A stretch of DNA of 64,000 nt from Klebsiella sp. RIT-PI-d (lineage in GTDB: Bacteria; Pseudomonadota; Gammaproteobacteria; Enterobacterales; Enterobacteriaceae): NCBI RefSeq assembly GCF_001187865.1, contig NZ_LGIT01000009.1, forward strand, positions 1,860,001 through 1,924,000, given 5' to 3'. The notes under the pieces are model-generated. The model had not been told where the DNA came from. It searched no databases and was given only the letters and a program-made list of their open reading frames with translations. Positions 62,001-64,000 of the stretch are shown here, one piece after another. Positions within the stretch are counted from its first letter, which is position 1; each line of letters begins with the position of its first letter. Position numbers and translations under genes: made by a program.

Positions 62001-64000
62001 CAGGGCCGACAATGACTGCTGCACCGCCGCTTTGTTGCTGTTGAAGTTCGTCTCCAGTGCTTCAACGTCTTCGGCGATAGCTTTCTCTGCAGTGATACGC
62101 ACCTGACGTTCGTTGTAAACCAGACCGCTGGTCAGTTTAGACGGATCGATACCGTCGTTACCGCCGCGCAGCTGGGCCGCCAGGGTGTTACGTGCCGTGG
62201 CCTCCGCAGCGTCTGCCGAAATACGCGCCGTCGACTCATCCTCCAGTGCAGCCGTACTTGCACCCGGTGCAGGACGCCCGACCGCTATCCAGTCAATCAG
62301 AAAATAGTCACTGGCCGTCTGTGCATTACTCAGATCGAGACGGAACTGCACCACGTTCGCCAGGGCACTCCACTTAATATCACTGAAATCAACGGTAGCC
62401 ACGCCGCCTGCGTCAAATGCAGGCTCCGGCAGGGTTATCATCCGGGCATCGGCAAACTGTCCGGCTGTACCGGTCCAGCGTAACTGACCTGCCCATACGG
62501 GTTTACCGGTACGGATGATCCGCAACTTCACAAATTTGTATGATGCCGCGTCAATGTTCAGCCCTGCAGGAGACGTCACATACGGATCGGTTGCATGGTT
62601 CGCGGGACGCAGGCAATTATCCACCACTGTTGGCGTACCGTTACCGGTCCAGCCCTCAACGCTCGCAGAATTAAAATGCCAGATTTTCAGTGAATCGAAC
62701 TGTGTGCCGCTACCCGCTGCTACCTGGGCGATCGACCGCGCCAGTGAGTCCGTTTTGTTCTGAATGATCAGATTGGTTTCAGAAATTGCCGCTTCGCGTG
62801 TAAGTTTCTCGTTAAGCAGTCCATTTGCGGCATCCGCTGCTACTTTCTGGTCCTGCTGGGCGCGCGCGGTAGCCTCCGCCGCGATCGCTGCTGTACGGTC
62901 GCCAGCTTCTTTGGTAAGCGCCTGGCTGCGGGCCGTTGTTTCCTTCAAAATCGCAGCGGCGCGATCGCTGGCTTCTTTGGTGAGGGCGGCGGCACGGTCA
63001 GTAACTTCTTTAGAGATCGCAGTCTGTTTGTCCTGAATCGACTTATCCAGCTCTTTGTACGTGTCGGTGTCGCGGATCGCCTCGTCCATGTTGTCGATAT
63101 AGTCAGCGACATTATCAGCCGGAATACCGCTGACCCAGCCAGTCCACGCGCTCTGGTTGCCGGTTTTGTCCACCAGCCGCGCGCGGTACCAGAATGTGAC
63201 GCCGAATTTCAGGCCGAGCTGCTGGTAAGTTTTTTGCGGGTAAGGCACATCAGCCAGCAACAGCGGATTTGTGCCGGTTGCAGTCGCGCTGTACTGGATC
63301 TCGGTTTTAAGCGTATCCCCGGTCCCGGCCGGAAATTCCCAGTTCAGCATGACGCCAAAAATAATGCCCTGCGTTGAAAGACCAACAGGTGCGGAAGGTG
63401 ATCCAACTTTACCAGTCAGCGTTTGCTCAGGTGAATAACCCCAGCCACTGGAAATTTCAGCGGCATTCATTGCGCGAACACGGACCAGATAACGGCCTGT
63501 GTAAATGGCCGGTACCTCAAAGCTGTTCGTGGCGCTGCGCGGAACATTAACCCAGTTACCTTCGTTACGGCGCCACTGTGCTTCATAGGCGATAGCATTG
63601 ACAGCAGGCTCCCAGGTGGCACGCATTGTTTCAACGCTCACGCCCTGATTCACCACGGAATAACTGTCGATCAGGATGTTTTCTGGTGTCGCCTGATTAC
63701 CGGGCGGAATAACGCTTATCGGACGCGGCTCGATGATCGCCCCGGTATCAATTCGTGCGTATTTGTCCGGATCGTGTGACGCGGCAGCAATGGTAAAAGT
63801 GCCATCATTATTATCGGAAACGCTGACCACGCGATACTGCTGCGCGTACAGTTCGTCGGACTCTACCACCCACACGCCTTCTGCCTGGGGGGTTTCGCTG
63901 AAAGCCGTTGTGACGGTAACAATTCGCCCGCTGATTTCCTGAATAGTACGCGTCTGAGCCGCGCCGGAAGGCAGGTTCAGGATTAAGCGATCGCCGGCCT
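59061..64000 (-). CDS. Phage tail-tip host-specificity protein J (partial, N-terminus outside window)
   Basis: The frame stays open to the window edge, so at least 1,646 residues of a J-type tail-tip protein are present and the start lies outside. Residue numbers below count from the GTG at 63875. In order: fibronectin-III-like repeats (about 57-250), an Ala-rich coiled-coil stretch with TKEASDRAAA-type repeats (285-345), a carbohydrate-binding-like module (393-533), a second module (648-802), an interleukin-like (ILEI) domain (846-1010), a module paralogous to the second (1138-1292), VTQQGKDI-type repeats, and a DUF1983 region (about 1458-1500). J binds the host receptor at the tail tip. Confidence 0.92.
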   Translation of the reverse strand, partial: AGDRLILNLPSGAAQTRTIQEISGRIVTVTTAFSETPQAEGVWVVESDELYAQQYRVVSVSDNNDGTFTIAAASHDPDKYARIDTGAIIEPRPISVIPPGNQATPENILIDSYSVVNQGVSVETMRATWEPAVNAIAYEAQWRRNEGNWVNVPRSATNSFEVPAIYTGRYLVRVRAMNAAEISSGWGYSPEQTLTGKVGSPSAPVGLSTQGIIFGVMLNWEFPAGTGDTLKTEIQYSATATGTNPLLLADVPYPQKTYQQLGLKFGVTFWYRARLVDKTGNQSAWTGWVSGIPADNVADYIDNMDEAIRDTDTYKELDKSIQDKQTAISKEVTDRAAALTKEASDRAAAILKETTARSQALTKEAGDRTAAIAAEATARAQQDQKVAADAANGLLNEKLTREAAISETNLIIQNKTDSLARSIAQVAAGSGTQFDSLKIWHFNSASVEGWTGNGTPTVVDNCLRPANHATDPYVTSPAGLNIDAASYKFVKLRIIRTGKPVWAGQLRWTGTAGQFADARMITLPEPAFDAGGVATVDFSDIKWSALANVVQFRLDLSNAQTASDYFLIDWIAVGRPAPGASTAALEDESTARISADAAEATARNTLAAQLRGGNDGIDPSKLTSGLVYNERQVRITAEKAIAEDVEALETNFNSNKAAVQQSLSALTDGQTAQGNAITNISAALKYSNIEADNMLTNGSFESDFDFWDDAANRQYQSIISGGAFSGNRFLRFSAFNGTSSLIQKNILLLKGRTYRVSAVCRFSADAVDLGTGNTKLAIRNDATNDHIASVPFGRGENPLPVSWVERSFDYTPATSDIQVRISIGSYLGAGSMDVDFVRVMDITDAKAIETKADAGALTTLDGKVKAIGDTVDAQGTALTQVQASIGRRTVFRAVSVGSGGTGGITAAGIFKEDGTKVATPARSYMLVVFSTNADGSTTLTRTNYDLYGSGVAASGAFNDAVAAMPSGTYVAVTTYDEPNGSKSRIYDAIESLGGSREAMNQMVSRSAYILLGCKGIGKGNGQELVSPVAGAADARVSTAIEFVNGTMIGLGAGASAIANANASATTALDAKVTQQGKDISTQADAITQLKTDVGGKASQQALSQLSQRVTVTEGDIKSQQDAITGLANIVGDKADASAVQKLSTDVSNQGKRLTEVEKNTEANASATTALRSSLKDAVSDATNMVINGGAEYGTDFWENITAYITTVTASPYIGSRCFAFSGPASTQIWQGGLLLKAGRTYRASVMVKCSAADAVAGWGNTKLSVRTGDTNSEIKSVSFKSGNDAPVTWTQFTIDYKPETDAMIRLTVFSWLTSGSTMWVDDVRLEDITDAQANAVTADVVTQLQTSVKQNGDALTAQAKSLESLNTSLGKKADASALSETNTTVTQQGKDIKATTDSVNLLKTRVEGAESGLNQTFESIAQAGFAQMRGFYEQRAEIVTNTTKITASINEVNVTIANESGAVAQQMSTLRASVGDNAAAIQMTSSTLADVSGKLSAQWGVKVQVDAQGRSYIAGIQLGIDGNGSSQFLIDADTFGIYNPNAAGGRVLAFAVSGATAYLRTAMIQDAAIDSAKIKNGAIGRLQIADTISSDNFSPGSSGLQIDFRNGTIQINGNTPGQGRFAQDNNRIVWYDSQGRPTAVFGARL

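Noticed and set aside
52175-64000. CRISPR array, integrase or transposase in the accessory region
   Set aside because: No regularly spaced repeats and no integrase or transposase motifs were found; only the diverged paralogous pair and tail-gene repeats are present.

Overview
The window is a 64 kb chromosomal segment of a Enterobacteriaceae member (Escherichia/Salmonella/Citrobacter/Enterobacter group). Up to about 52.2 kb the proteins and gene order follow the E. coli K-12 dld-pbpG-yoh-mgl-yei-yej segment almost gene for gene, ending at the proline tRNA proL. The species cannot be fixed from the sequence alone. Departures from the K-12 order include a GNAT acetyltransferase between dld and pbpG, an MFS transporter between folE and yeiG, an intact mdtQ, and uxuA divergent from yeiQ.

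Layout of the backbone: the 3' end of dld, GNAT, pbpG, yohC, yohD, yohF, mdtQ, the 27-residue yohP, dusC, yohJK, cdd and sanA (0-10.6 kb). Next come the galactose uptake operon mglBAC with its repressor galS, then yeiB, folE, the MFS gene, yeiG, lysP, yeiE/yeiH and nfo (10.6-24.5 kb). The fructose PTS operon fruBKA follows with two FruR/Cra-type operators, then setB, yeiW, efpL, the uxuA/yeiQ hexuronate pair and yeiR (24.5-34.9 kb). The envelope and transport block is lpxT, mepS, pdeN (rtn), yejABEF, yejG, bcr, rsuA, radD, rplY, yejK, yejL and pbgA/yejM (34.9-52.0 kb).

Downstream of tRNA-Pro(GGG) the backbone stops and accessory DNA begins. The first part (52.3-55.2 kb) is a compact cassette: an Lrp/AsnC regulator, a divergent LysE/RhtB amino-acid exporter, and a divergent PanB (ketopantoate hydroxymethyltransferase) that keeps all its catalytic residues. 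The cassette lies between two diverged direct copies of an unknown gene. Next is an AT-rich stretch (55.2-56.9 kb) with three small paralogous YmgB/AriR/YcgZ-like genes and at least one tiny membrane ORF. The last 7 kb, on the minus strand, is the tail end of a lambdoid prophage: a J-type tail-tip protein running off the window, a tail-associated protein, and a fibre with a self-cleaving S74 chaperone domain. No integrase or second attachment site is inside the window.

The most interesting material is the regulator-exporter-PanB cassette, its flanking paralogous repeats, the three YmgB-like genes, and the module architecture of the J protein (an interleukin-like/ILEI-type domain set between two duplicated carbohydrate-binding-like modules). 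All calls are by reading the sequence and by recalled knowledge of the families. No database search was run.
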